Shown here: positions 33,918 to 41,145 of the stretch, piece after piece
Layout of the letters: the number at the start of each line of letters is the position of its first letter
How positions within the stretch are numbered: position 1 is the first letter of the stretch
Assembly (NCBI GenBank): GCA_029242825.1
Contig: JAQWTF010000111.1
Span: forward strand, 1-41,145
DNA from: MAG-120531 sp029242825
GTDB lineage: Bacteria; Bacteroidota; Bacteroidia; Flavobacteriales; Flavobacteriaceae
Direction: 5' to 3'
Length of the DNA stretch: 41,145 nt
Program-made: the position numbers and the translations under genes
The notes under the pieces: generated by a model
What the model saw: the letters and a program-made list of their open reading frames with translations, nothing else
Told to the model about the DNA's origin: nothing
Database searches by the model: none

Positions 33918-34169
33918 TTATTTCTTAAACTTATCGTATTTATTCTTAAACTTATCAATACGCCCGGCAGTATCTACCAATTTGGCTTTACCAGTATAGA
34001 ACGGGTGAGAAGTTCTTGAAATTTCCATTTTTATTACTGGATACTCAACACCATCTACTTCTAAAGTTTCTTTTGTTTCAGCAGCAGATTTAGCTAAAAA
34101 AACGTCTTCGTTAGACATGTCTTTAAATGCTACCAATCTGTAATTATCCGGGTGAATTCCTTTTCTCAT
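33918..34169 (-). CDS. rpmE: 50S ribosomal protein L31, type B
   Basis: An 83-residue L31 with MRKGIHPDNYRLVAFKDMSN, then EYPVIKMEISRTSHPFYTGK and VDTAGRIDKFKNKYDKF. It contains no cysteine, so it is the zinc-independent B type (C-minus), which in many bacteria replaces the zinc form under zinc limitation. Here it is under a full housekeeping promoter (34208-34237), and no Zur-like operator stands out, so it may be the only L31 (inference). It bridges the two ribosomal subunits at the central protuberance. A single-gene unit with a strong terminator. Confidence 0.96.
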   Translation of the reverse strand: MRKGIHPDNYRLVAFKDMSNEDVFLAKSAAETKETLEVDGVEYPVIKMEISRTSHPFYTGKAKLVDTAGRIDKFKNKYDKFKK

Positions 34170-34207
34170 GATGTATAACTTAATTCTGTATTCTAATTTT
34201 AGAAGTG

Positions 34208-34237
34208 CAAATTTAATACTTTTTCATAAACTTACAA
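34208..34237 (-). promoter_or_regulatory. rpmE promoter, Bacteroidota type
   Basis: On the minus strand TTG (34235-34237) is followed after exactly 19 bases by TAAATTTG (34208-34215), about 40 bases before the rpmE ATG. Confidence 0.75.
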
Positions 34238-34274
34238 CGAATCTACTGCAAAAATACAAAATAAAATATCTTAT

Positions 34275-34305
34275 TTGACCTGTAACAAAAAACAAGTTAC
34301 ATTTA
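34275..34305 (+). promoter_or_regulatory. Possible promoter of the DUF4199 gene
   Basis: TTG (34275-34277), 20 bases, then TACATTTA (34298-34305), one mismatch from TAnnTTTG. The leader would be about 30 bases. Confidence 0.4.
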
Positions 34306-34340
34306 CTAACTAATCAGTAACCAATTTAAACAAAATAAAC

Positions 34341-34856
34341 ATGGAAACAAACGGTCCAAACATTGGAAAATTCTCACTTACTTATGGTTCTATTGCTGGT
34401 ATAGTAGGTATTATCTTTAGCTTTATGCTGATTTCTCTAGATATGCTTTACGATCAAGGTAGTGGAAAAACTATCGTAAGTATAGCTATTTTAGTAGGTG
34501 CAGTCTTTTTAGGGATTTTCAATTTCAGAAAAGAAAACGGAAGCTTAACCCTAAAACAAGCTTTAAAAATTGGAACCGGAAGTTCTGTTATTGCAGCTAT
34601 TTACTCTATTTTATTTACGCTTGCATTGGTAAACTTCATTGAACCAGAATTCATTGCCAAAACAGGTGAAATTACTAGAGCAACAATGATCGAAAGCAAC
34701 CCAACCATTTCTAACGAACAATTGGATATGATCACAGAGCAGCAAGCCAAGTTTTTCTGGGTAGCCTACCCATTCATGCTAATTTTTAATGCTTTTGGAG
34801 GTTTAATTATTGGGTTACTAGGTGGATTGATTCTTAAGAAAGACGCTCAAGCCTAA
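34341..34856 (+). CDS. DUF4199 membrane protein
   Basis: A 171-residue inner membrane protein of the DUF4199 family, frequent in Bacteroidota. Four hydrophobic segments are clear: about 12-34 (LTYGSIAGIVGIIFSFMLIS), 43-61, 80-101 and 137-164 (FFWVAYPFMLIFNAFGGLII). The loop between segments three and four carries EITRATMIESNPTISNEQLD. Its function is not known. It often precedes a family 2 glycosyltransferase in flavobacteria, as here. The 44-base gap to the next gene contains a separate -7 box. Confidence 0.86.
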   Translation: METNGPNIGKFSLTYGSIAGIVGIIFSFMLISLDMLYDQGSGKTIVSIAILVGAVFLGIFNFRKENGSLTLKQALKIGTGSSVIAAIYSILFTLALVNFIEPEFIAKTGEITRATMIESNPTISNEQLDMITEQQAKFFWVAYPFMLIFNAFGGLIIGLLGGLILKKDAQA

Positions 34857-34867
34857 AATATAAATTG

Positions 34868-34875
34868 TACTTTTG
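34868..34875 (+). promoter_or_regulatory. Probable -7 box of the glycosyltransferase operon
   Basis: TACTTTTG fits TAnnTTTG and ends 25 bases before ATG 34901. A start site near 34882 is predicted. Confidence 0.5.
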
Positions 34876-34900
34876 AAAAAATTAATTCTTTAGTACACTA

Positions 34901-35854
34901 ATGGATATTTCTATTGTAATTCCTCTTTTAAACGAGGAAGACTCTATATCAGAACTCTATGATTGGATTGCATCTGTGATGCAATCCAATCATTTTTTAT
35001 ATGAAGTTCTATTTATAGACGACGGTAGCACAGACCAATCCTGGAGTATTATATCAGCTTTAGCTAAAAAGCATTCGCAGGTCAAAGGGATTCGTTTTGC
35101 TGCCAACTACGGTAAATCTCAGGCACTTCATGCCGGCTTTAAAGCAGTAAGCGGCCAGGTGGTCATTACCATGGATGCAGACCTTCAAGATTCTCCTGAA
35201 GAAATTCCGGCCTTATATACCGCCATTACCAAGGAAGGACTAGACTTAGTCTCTGGCTGGAAAAAGAAACGATACGACCACCTCTTCACCAAAAACATCC
35301 CGTCAAAGTTGTTTAACTGGGCGGCTAGAAAAACCTCTGGTCTCTCTCTCCATGATTTTAACTGTGGGTTAAAAGCCTATAAATTGGAGGTTGTTAAAAA
35401 CATAGAAGTTTCAGGTGAAATGCACAGATACATCCCAGTGTTGGCTAAAAATGCTGGCTTTCACAAAATAGGGGAACAAATAGTGCAACACAAAGCAAGA
35501 AAATACGGTAAAACAAAATTTGGCATGAATAGATTCATCAACGGATTTTTAGATTTAATCACCATTTGGTTTTTATCTACTTTTGGTAAAAGACCCATGC
35601 ATCTATTTGGGGCCTTGGGGGTAATGATGTTTGTTATTGGTTTTGGTTTTGCGCTATACTTAGGGCTAGATAAATTATTCATTCACACCAGTGGTAGGCT
35701 AATTGCCAACAGGCCTGAATTTTATATTTCACTTACAGCCATGATATTGGGTACCCAGCTATTTTTAGCCGGTTTCCTGGGCGAGATTATCATAAGACAA
35801 AGAAAAGATCAAGTACATTACACGATTAAAGAGACTATTGCCACTAAAGTGTAA
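34901..35854 (+). CDS. Family 2 glycosyltransferase with C-terminal membrane helices (DPM1/GtrB-like)
   Basis: A 317-residue GT-A fold enzyme that probably moves a sugar from a nucleotide sugar to undecaprenyl phosphate. Motifs are VIPLLNEEDSI, FIDDGSTD (39-46), the metal-binding DAD (92-94) in MDADLQDSPEE and the acceptor region FNCGLKAYK. Two membrane helices (about 230-252 and 270-292) follow, as in GtrB and ArnC-type proteins. Phosphohexomutase and ABC exporter genes follow closely (15 and 38 bases), suggesting an envelope glycan operon. Codons 20-31 contain a 16-bp perfect hairpin followed by six T residues. Confidence 0.9.
   Translation: MDISIVIPLLNEEDSISELYDWIASVMQSNHFLYEVLFIDDGSTDQSWSIISALAKKHSQVKGIRFAANYGKSQALHAGFKAVSGQVVITMDADLQDSPEEIPALYTAITKEGLDLVSGWKKKRYDHLFTKNIPSKLFNWAARKTSGLSLHDFNCGLKAYKLEVVKNIEVSGEMHRYIPVLAKNAGFHKIGEQIVQHKARKYGKTKFGMNRFINGFLDLITIWFLSTFGKRPMHLFGALGVMMFVIGFGFALYLGLDKLFIHTSGRLIANRPEFYISLTAMILGTQLFLAGFLGEIIIRQRKDQVHYTIKETIATKV
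34959..34998 (+). terminator. Terminator-like hairpin inside the glycosyltransferase coding sequence
   Basis: A perfect 16-bp stem pairs 34959-34974 with 34978-34993 around loop TGT. The core arms are GATTGGATTGCATC and GATGCAATCCAATC, and TTTTTT (34993-34998) follows directly. It starts 58 bases into the gene. The geometry is that of an intrinsic terminator; whether it acts as one is untested. Confidence 0.5.
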
Positions 35855-35869
35855 TAGATATATTACTAT

Positions 35870-37579
35870 ATGAGCAAATCCAATATAGACAACGAAATAG
35901 CCGCTTGGCAAAAAGCTCCTTTTGATGCTCAAACCCAAAGGGAAGTAGCACAATTGGCTATAGAAAACCCCTTAGAACTCGAAGACGCTTTTTATAAGAA
36001 CTTAGCCTTTGGAACTGGAGGTATGAGAGGACTAATGGGCGTTGGTCCCAATAGAATTAACGCTTACACATTAGGTAGAAACACCCAAGGAATTTCTAAT
36101 TACCTTAAAAAACAATATCCAAACGAGCCACTTTCAGTGGCTATTGCATATGATTGCAGGCACCAAAGCGACCGCTTGGCGCAAATTGTAGCGAATGTAT
36201 TTTCTGCCAATAATATTAACGCCCATTTATTTCCTGAGCTCAGAACCACGCCAGCACTCTCTTTTACTTTAAAGCATTTAAAATGCCAGGCCGGAATTGT
36301 ACTAACCGCTTCTCATAATCCACCAGAATACAATGGATACAAAGTGTACTGGACAGATGGCGGGCAAATAGTCCCTCCGGAAGATCAAGAAATTATAAAA
36401 GAAATTGAAAGTCTTTCTTTTGAGGCCATAAATTTCACCCCAAACAAAGCACTTATAAAAACCATAGATGCTTCTGTAGATGAGGCCTTTATAACGCAAA
36501 GCTGCGCCCAAGCAAACTTTAATGCCCCTAACAAGGAAGGTTTAAAGATTGTATTCACTTCACTACACGGTACTTCAATCACGGCCATTCCAGCAGTATT
36601 AGAAAAAGCAGGATACACTGTAAACATTGTTAAAGAACAAGCTGTCCCAGATGGAGATTTCCCTACGGTTAGTTCGCCAAATCCTGAGGAGCCAGAAGCC
36701 TTGGCCATGGCCTTAGCTTTAGGAGAAAAGACCCAAGCAGACATTGTCATAGGGACTGATCCAGACAGTGATCGATTGGGAGTAGCCGTAAGAGGTTTAG
36801 GAGGTCAACTACAACTACTCAACGGAAACCAGTGCATGGTTTTAATGACTGCTTTTTTATTAGAAAAAAGAAAAGAGCAAGGCTTAGTTGCCTCTGATTA
36901 TATAGCCTCTACGATTGTTTCCACGCCTATGATGGAAGCTATGGCAGCCGCTTATAACATTGAATGCAAAACTACGCTCACTGGATTTAAATGGATTGCA
37001 GACGAAATTAAAAAACACCCTGACCAGCACTTTATTGGTGGTGGTGAAGAGAGTTTTGGTTTCATGGTAGGAGACTTTGTAAGAGACAAAGATGCTGTTA
37101 CTGCAAGTCTTTTAGCTTGTGAAATGGCCAGTTTTGCGAAAGCAAAAGGAAATACGCTCATGGACGAGCTCATTGATCTTTACCAAGAATACGGTTGTTA
37201 TCAGGAGCATTTAATTGCTATCACCAAAAAAGGAAAAGAAGGGAGTATAGCCATAGAAAACAACATGAAGCGTCTCAGAGAACAACCTCTAGAAACCATT
37301 GATGGTGAGAAGGTGGTTTGGGTCCATGATTATCTAAAAGGAGTTGCTACAAATCTACAAACGAATGACATACAAAAGATAGCGCTTCCCACTTCTAACG
37401 TGCTCATTTACACCACAGAAAAAGGCACAAAACTAGCCTCCCGACCCTCAGGAACGGAACCTAAAATAAAGTTTTATATTAGCGTAAACAAGCCCTTAGA
37501 CCGAGCGGAGAATTACCCTAAAGTAAAAGAAGCTTTAGACTTAAAAATTAACAATATACTCAAGGAAATAGCCTTGTAA
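35870..37579 (+). CDS. Phospho-sugar mutase (phosphoglucomutase/phosphomannomutase family)
   Basis: A 569-residue alpha-D-phosphohexomutase that interconverts hexose 1- and 6-phosphates. The phosphoserine loop is TASHNPP (146-152, S148), the metal loop DPDSD (297-301), the sugar-binding loop GGGEES (390-395) and the phosphate-binding loop RPSGTEPKIKF near the C-terminus. Length and the N-terminal extension with FGTGGMRGLMGVG fit the PGM2/phosphopentomutase-like branch, so glucose, mannose or pentose phosphates are possible substrates. It starts 15 bases after the glycosyltransferase stop and would supply sugar 1-phosphate for nucleotide sugars (inference). Confidence 0.93.
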   Translation: MSKSNIDNEIAAWQKAPFDAQTQREVAQLAIENPLELEDAFYKNLAFGTGGMRGLMGVGPNRINAYTLGRNTQGISNYLKKQYPNEPLSVAIAYDCRHQSDRLAQIVANVFSANNINAHLFPELRTTPALSFTLKHLKCQAGIVLTASHNPPEYNGYKVYWTDGGQIVPPEDQEIIKEIESLSFEAINFTPNKALIKTIDASVDEAFITQSCAQANFNAPNKEGLKIVFTSLHGTSITAIPAVLEKAGYTVNIVKEQAVPDGDFPTVSSPNPEEPEALAMALALGEKTQADIVIGTDPDSDRLGVAVRGLGGQLQLLNGNQCMVLMTAFLLEKRKEQGLVASDYIASTIVSTPMMEAMAAAYNIECKTTLTGFKWIADEIKKHPDQHFIGGGEESFGFMVGDFVRDKDAVTASLLACEMASFAKAKGNTLMDELIDLYQEYGCYQEHLIAITKKGKEGSIAIENNMKRLREQPLETIDGEKVVWVHDYLKGVATNLQTNDIQKIALPTSNVLIYTTEKGTKLASRPSGTEPKIKFYISVNKPLDRAENYPKVKEALDLKINNILKEIAL

Positions 37580-37617
37580 AAGCGCACATTTATTGTGCAC
37601 CTATATGACAAAAACAC

Positions 37618-39438
37618 ATGGAGTATTTTAAAAAAATATTGCGTTTTGCAAGACCCTACAGAAAATATGCGGTATTAAATATTATCGCCAATATTTTCTA
37701 TGCATTATTTGGAACGCTTGCCATGATCTCCTTATTTCCCATGCTATCTGTGTTATTCAAACAAACAGAAGCACTTTATACAGCACCCACTTGGGAAGGC
37801 ATCTCAAACACCAAAACCTATGTAGAGCAAGCGCTCAATTATTTTGTGACTCAAAAGGCATCTGAAGGAGAAGGCACCGCACTCTTGTTTATGGTAGGAC
37901 TAGTGATAGGCATGTTTTTTCTCAAAAATCTATTTGGTTATTTGGCTATGTACTTCATTACGTTTCTGAGAAACGGAGTACTCAAGGACCTCAGAAACGC
38001 CCTTTATGACAAGAGCGTATCCTTACCACTCAGTTTTTATTCGGAAAAGAGAAAAGGAGACACTATGGCCAGAATTTCTTCAGATGTATTAGAAATTCAA
38101 CACTCCTTTTTATCTGTGTTGGAATTAGTGGTCAGAGAACCACTAACCATAGTCTTTACCATCACAGCCATGCTGCTCATGAGTGCTAAACTCACGCTTT
38201 TTGTCTTTATATTTCTACCTATCTCAGGATACCTCATCTCCTTGTTGGGAAAATCATTGAAGAAAAAATCGGACCGGGTACAAGAAGAACAAGGACATTT
38301 TTTATCTATTGTAGAAGAAACTTTAGGTGGATTAAAAATCATTAAAGCTTTTACAGCAGAACCGCTGTTTTCAGCTAAATTCAAAGCCTCCACCAAACGT
38401 TTTTACAAATTCTCAAACAGCCTGCTAAACCGTCAAAATTTAGCTTCTCCCTCCTCTGAATTTCTAGGTATTAGCGTAATTGGAATTCTATTGTGGTATG
38501 GGGGTAGAATGGTCTTGGTAGAAGGAAGCCTAAAACCAGAATTATTCATCACCTATATGTCACTCGCCTACCAAATACTCACCCCAGCCAAAGCCATGAG
38601 TAAAGCGAGTTATGGAGTTAAAAAAGGGAATGCCGCCGCCGCAAGGGTATTGGAAATTCTCGAAGCAAAAAACCCCTTAGACCATTCGAGTCAAAAAGAG
38701 CTCAACAGCATACAAACAGCTATTGAATTCAAGGAACTGTCCTTTTCATATGACAAAGAATTGGTCTTAGATGGTTTTAATCTAAAAGTACTCAAGGGAC
38801 AAACCATTGCATTTGTAGGCCAATCAGGGAGCGGGAAGAGCACCATTGCCAATCTCCTCATGCGATTTTACGACCCACAAAAAGGAAGTATTACTATAGA
38901 CGGCACTCCCATAAACCAAGTCCCACTCCCCCATCTCAGAAACCTAATGGGGCTGGTCTCTCAAGACGCCTTATTGTTTAATGACAGTATTTTAAACAAT
39001 ATAGCACTGGGGAAACCAGACGCCACAGAAGCAGACATTATAGCGGCCGCTACACTCGCGAATTGTCACGAATTTATTGGACAATTCAAAGAAGGCTACT
39101 ACACCAATATTGGAGACTCAGGAAATAAACTCAGTGGAGGGCAAAAACAACGCATTTCTATTGCCAGGGCCATTTTAAAGAACCCGCCCCTAATGATTCT
39201 AGATGAGGCCACCTCTGCCTTAGATACAGAAAGCGAAAAACTGGTCCAAGACGCCTTAGAAACCCTAATGAAAAACAGGACCTCTATTGTCATAGCTCAC
39301 AGACTCTCCACCATCCAACATGCACAACTCATTGTGGTCATGCAAGAAGGTAAAATCATTGAACAAGGCACCCATCAAGCACTTTTAGATCAAAAAGGCC
39401 ATTACCACAAGCTGGTGACACTGCAAACCTTAGCTTAA
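37618..39438 (+). CDS. ABC exporter with fused membrane and ATPase domains (MsbA-like)
   Basis: A 606-residue half-transporter. Residues about 15-325 are a six-helix type I exporter membrane domain with long intracellular loops. Residues about 360-600 are the ATPase: Walker A GQSGSGKST (401-409), Q-loop SQDALLFN, signature LSGGQKQR (505-512), Walker B LMILDEA (525-531) and H-loop AHRLS. The family flips lipids, including lipid A core, or exports drugs. The company of a lipid-linked glycosyltransferase favours an envelope lipid or glycan (inference). It starts 38 bases after the mutase; a weak 5-bp hairpin lies in that gap. Confidence 0.92.
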   Translation: MEYFKKILRFARPYRKYAVLNIIANIFYALFGTLAMISLFPMLSVLFKQTEALYTAPTWEGISNTKTYVEQALNYFVTQKASEGEGTALLFMVGLVIGMFFLKNLFGYLAMYFITFLRNGVLKDLRNALYDKSVSLPLSFYSEKRKGDTMARISSDVLEIQHSFLSVLELVVREPLTIVFTITAMLLMSAKLTLFVFIFLPISGYLISLLGKSLKKKSDRVQEEQGHFLSIVEETLGGLKIIKAFTAEPLFSAKFKASTKRFYKFSNSLLNRQNLASPSSEFLGISVIGILLWYGGRMVLVEGSLKPELFITYMSLAYQILTPAKAMSKASYGVKKGNAAAARVLEILEAKNPLDHSSQKELNSIQTAIEFKELSFSYDKELVLDGFNLKVLKGQTIAFVGQSGSGKSTIANLLMRFYDPQKGSITIDGTPINQVPLPHLRNLMGLVSQDALLFNDSILNNIALGKPDATEADIIAAATLANCHEFIGQFKEGYYTNIGDSGNKLSGGQKQRISIARAILKNPPLMILDEATSALDTESEKLVQDALETLMKNRTSIVIAHRLSTIQHAQLIVVMQEGKIIEQGTHQALLDQKGHYHKLVTLQTLA

Positions 39439-39546
39439 AAGAAAGCAGCGATTACAAAAACTTTAAAATGCTACAATCAAAAGAATTTCAAAAGAGCCAT
39501 TAAACCTTTTGACTATTGTGCTATCTTAGTATTAGACAAGAATTGA

Positions 39547-40086
39547 TTGGAAGAAATAGCCCTCATAGAAGCTCTTAAAGATCCCATTCGCTCAGAAAAA
39601 GCTTTTGGTATTTTGGTAGACACCTACAAAGAAAGATTGTACTGGCATATCCGTAGGATAGTGCTCCAGCATGCCTTCGCAGACGACGTCCTTCAAAACA
39701 CCTTCATTAAAGTATTTAGAAACCTAGACGGCTTCAAGGGCGAGAGTAAGCTATTCTCTTGGATGTACCGCATTGCCACCAATGAAGCCCTCACCTACTT
39801 AAAAACAGAAGCTAAAAAAGGAGGCGTTCCTCTAGGAGACTATCAAGAACAACAATTAGAAGGCCTCACGGCCGACGTCTATTTTGAAGGAGACCACATA
39901 GCACTCTCTCTACAAAAAGCCATTGCCAGCCTACCCGAAAAGCAAAAATTGGTCTTTAATATGCGTTACTACCAAGAAATACCCTATGCACAGATGTCCC
40001 AAATTTTAGATACCTCAGAAGGGGCATTAAAGGCATCTTATCACCTGGCACTTCAAAAACTAAAAAAATATCTCATCTCTAATTAA
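39547..40086 (+). CDS. ECF-type RNA polymerase sigma factor (second module)
   Basis: A 179-residue ECF sigma factor. Region 2 spans about 20-88 (AFADDVLQNTFIKVFRNLDG, then SKLFSWMYRIATNEALTYLK) and region 4 about 120-175 (SLPEKQKLVFNMRYYQEIPY, AQMSQILDTSEGALKASYHL). It begins at a TTG (39547), the only plausible start; the next in-frame ATG lies inside region 2. A -7-like TATCTTAG at 39522-39529 would leave a leader of roughly ten bases. It is followed by a membrane anti-sigma-like protein and a Spy-like periplasmic protein, a common flavobacterial trio. Confidence 0.91.
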   Translation: MEEIALIEALKDPIRSEKAFGILVDTYKERLYWHIRRIVLQHAFADDVLQNTFIKVFRNLDGFKGESKLFSWMYRIATNEALTYLKTEAKKGGVPLGDYQEQQLEGLTADVYFEGDHIALSLQKAIASLPEKQKLVFNMRYYQEIPYAQMSQILDTSEGALKASYHLALQKLKKYLISN

Positions 40087-40116
40087 ACCAAATCACAAAA
40101 ACAAGGTCTTATAACT

Positions 40117-40668
40117 ATGAATCCTGAAAACAAAACAGCGTTACCTTTTAAAGCTCCGGAAAACTATTTCCAGAACTTTAAGCTAACTATTCCCCAAGAC
40201 CTCAGGGCTGTGGACAATAGAAAGCCTTCTGAGTTTCAGGATCCATTTAAAACACCAGCGCACTATCTCAAAAATTTCACCGTACCGCTTCCACAAGAAG
40301 TAGTGTTAGAGCAGTTTGTACAGACCACAGCCCGTAAGAAAATCAGTGCATCCGAGCCAAAAATTCTTTCTTTGTCATGGGTGCAAACAGCCTTATCTGC
40401 AGCAGCAGTCTTAGTATTTTTACTGAGCACACCCTTTATTTTTAAGTCTTCTACTGACCGTTTAGACACTATGGATGTGGCTGCTATAGACCAGTATTGG
40501 GACTACGCTACAGATGCTATTACCCCCTACGATATGGCTGAGTTTATAGAGGACAATTCCACACAATGGGTAGAAGGCACTTCGCTTAGCGAAGGGCTTG
40601 AAAACTATTTAAGTACACAGTTACACCCTATAGAAGCAATAGAATTTAATCCAAATGACTATGAATAA
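40117..40668 (+). CDS. Membrane anti-sigma-like protein with duplicated N-terminal motif
   Basis: A 183-residue protein with one membrane helix (about 86-109, LSWVQTALSAAAVLVFLLST). The cytosolic N-terminus contains a repeated motif, PFKAPENYFQNF (10-21) and PFKTPAHYLKNF (43-54), each followed by a Pro-Gln pair after a few residues. Motifs of the 'FKxPxxYFxNF' kind occur at the start of many Bacteroidota proteins encoded next to ECF sigma factors. The periplasmic tail is acidic (70 residues). It starts 30 bases after the sigma gene, and topology plus position suggest it restrains that sigma (inference). The next gene overlaps its end. Confidence 0.78.
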   Translation: MNPENKTALPFKAPENYFQNFKLTIPQDLRAVDNRKPSEFQDPFKTPAHYLKNFTVPLPQEVVLEQFVQTTARKKISASEPKILSLSWVQTALSAAAVLVFLLSTPFIFKSSTDRLDTMDVAAIDQYWDYATDAITPYDMAEFIEDNSTQWVEGTSLSEGLENYLSTQLHPIEAIEFNPNDYE

Positions 40669-41137
40669 GATATTGATTATGTGCCTATTGGCTTTTGGAT
40701 GCCACCAATTTAATACCGCGCAATCCAAAGAAGATATTGAGAAAATTAAAACCCTTAAAGTAGCTTATTTTACGGAACACTTAGCCTTGAGCCCCGAAGA
40801 AGCAGAAAAATTCTGGCCCATCTACAACCAGCACGAAACCGTGCAAATGGAGATGTACACCTATATGCGCAAGAATATGAACCACCGTATGCTAAAGGCA
40901 GCAGAATTAAGTGAATCAGAGGCAGCTCAAAAACTCTCTGAGTACCTCAGCAAAAAAAGTCATGAAGAGGCCTCTCTTCAAAAAATGTTTAAAGCACTTA
41001 AAGGCGTACTCCCTGCCAAAAAAGCATTGGCACTCGTTCATGTAGAAGAAGGTTTTAGAAGGCACCTCATGAGCCTCTACCGAAAAAACAGAAACGAACA
41101 GCGCCAAAAGAAAGAGGAAGAGATGCCAAAGTTGTAG
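40661..41137 (+). CDS. Exported Spy/CpxP-like protein, probable sensor of the ECF sigma module
   Basis: A 158-residue exported protein. The signal peptide (MNKILIMCLLAFGCHQFNTA, then Q) precedes an all-helical, highly charged mature part. IEKIKTLKVAYFTEHLALSP, EEAEKFWPIYN is the usual start of flavobacterial proteins annotated as sensors of ECF-type sigma factors, related in style to Spy/CpxP. The C-terminal 25 residues are rich in Arg, Lys, Glu and Gln. I choose ATG 40661; an ATG at 40655 adds two residues. It overlaps the anti-sigma-like gene by eight bases, so the two are coupled. It may be a periplasmic chaperone or stress sensor (inference). Confidence 0.8.
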   Translation: MNKILIMCLLAFGCHQFNTAQSKEDIEKIKTLKVAYFTEHLALSPEEAEKFWPIYNQHETVQMEMYTYMRKNMNHRMLKAAELSESEAAQKLSEYLSKKSHEEASLQKMFKALKGVLPAKKALALVHVEEGFRRHLMSLYRKNRNEQRQKKEEEMPKL

Positions 41138-41145
41138 TGTTTCTT

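Noticed and set aside
37584..37598. Hairpin GCACA/TGTGC between the mutase and exporter genes
   Set aside because: Five base pairs and no T tract; it does not support an operon break.
1..41145. A mobile element, prophage, CRISPR, toxin-antitoxin or defence island
   Set aside because: No transposase, integrase, phage structural gene, regular spaced repeats, nuclease-helicase defence genes or tRNA-flanked island is visible; every sizeable open frame is accounted for by a core or common flavobacterial family.

Overview
The window is a piece of an AT-rich chromosome from a member of the Bacteroidota, almost certainly a flavobacterium (Flavobacteriaceae). The evidence is the set of protein families (DUF4252, DUF4199, the 'GlmU-like' NTP_transf_4 protein, the Haem_bd protein, a fused SerB-SerA, and CarB without its C-terminal MGS domain) and repeated -7 boxes of the Bacteroidota type (TAnnTTTG). 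Three ribosomal-protein genes (rpsF, rpmH, rpmE) carry full TTG-N19-TAnnTTTG promoters. I see no rRNA, tRNA, CRISPR array, transposase, integrase, phage gene or recognisable defence system. This is mostly core housekeeping DNA, and I found no new multi-gene system. The most interesting signals are RNA-level structures and small repeats.

Layout. 1-7.1 kb: the start of rpsF (leftward, cut by the window edge), an orphan LytTR response regulator, then yihY-priA (leftward, ATGA overlap), rlmH (rightward) and a fused phosphoserine phosphatase/phosphoglycerate dehydrogenase (leftward). 7.3-14.8 kb: rdgB, a DEAD-box helicase with a structured leader and RGG-like tail, a secreted CarboxypepD_reg-like protein, a GH13 amylase lipoprotein, a leftward haem-binding-domain protein and purB. 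14.8-16.9 kb: a leftward four-gene operon of ECF sigma factor, small membrane anti-sigma-like protein and two DUF4252 proteins. 17.0-25.2 kb: a lipoprotein S41 protease, then a vitamin B12 uptake locus with a leftward TonB receptor under a cobalamin riboswitch and a divergent btuF-btuC-btuD operon, followed by rmuC.

25.2-34.2 kb: carB and rpmH (leftward), a small TPR-like membrane protein, a hydrolase-lytic transglycosylase pair (leftward), a small acetyltransferase, then glmU-like-mtaB and rpmE (leftward). 34.3-41.1 kb: all rightward: a DUF4199 membrane protein, a family 2 glycosyltransferase, a phosphohexomutase, an MsbA-type ABC exporter, and a second ECF sigma module (sigma, membrane anti-sigma-like protein, Spy-like periplasmic protein) reaching the right edge.

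The glycosyltransferase, mutase and exporter are closely spaced and probably form one envelope or sugar-nucleotide operon. A 16-bp perfect hairpin followed by six T residues lies inside the first 100 bases of the glycosyltransferase coding sequence; it looks like an intrinsic terminator and is the observation I would check first. Others worth checking are the structured leader of the helicase gene, the one-sided riboswitch control of the B12 locus, and two clusters of short direct repeats between convergent genes.
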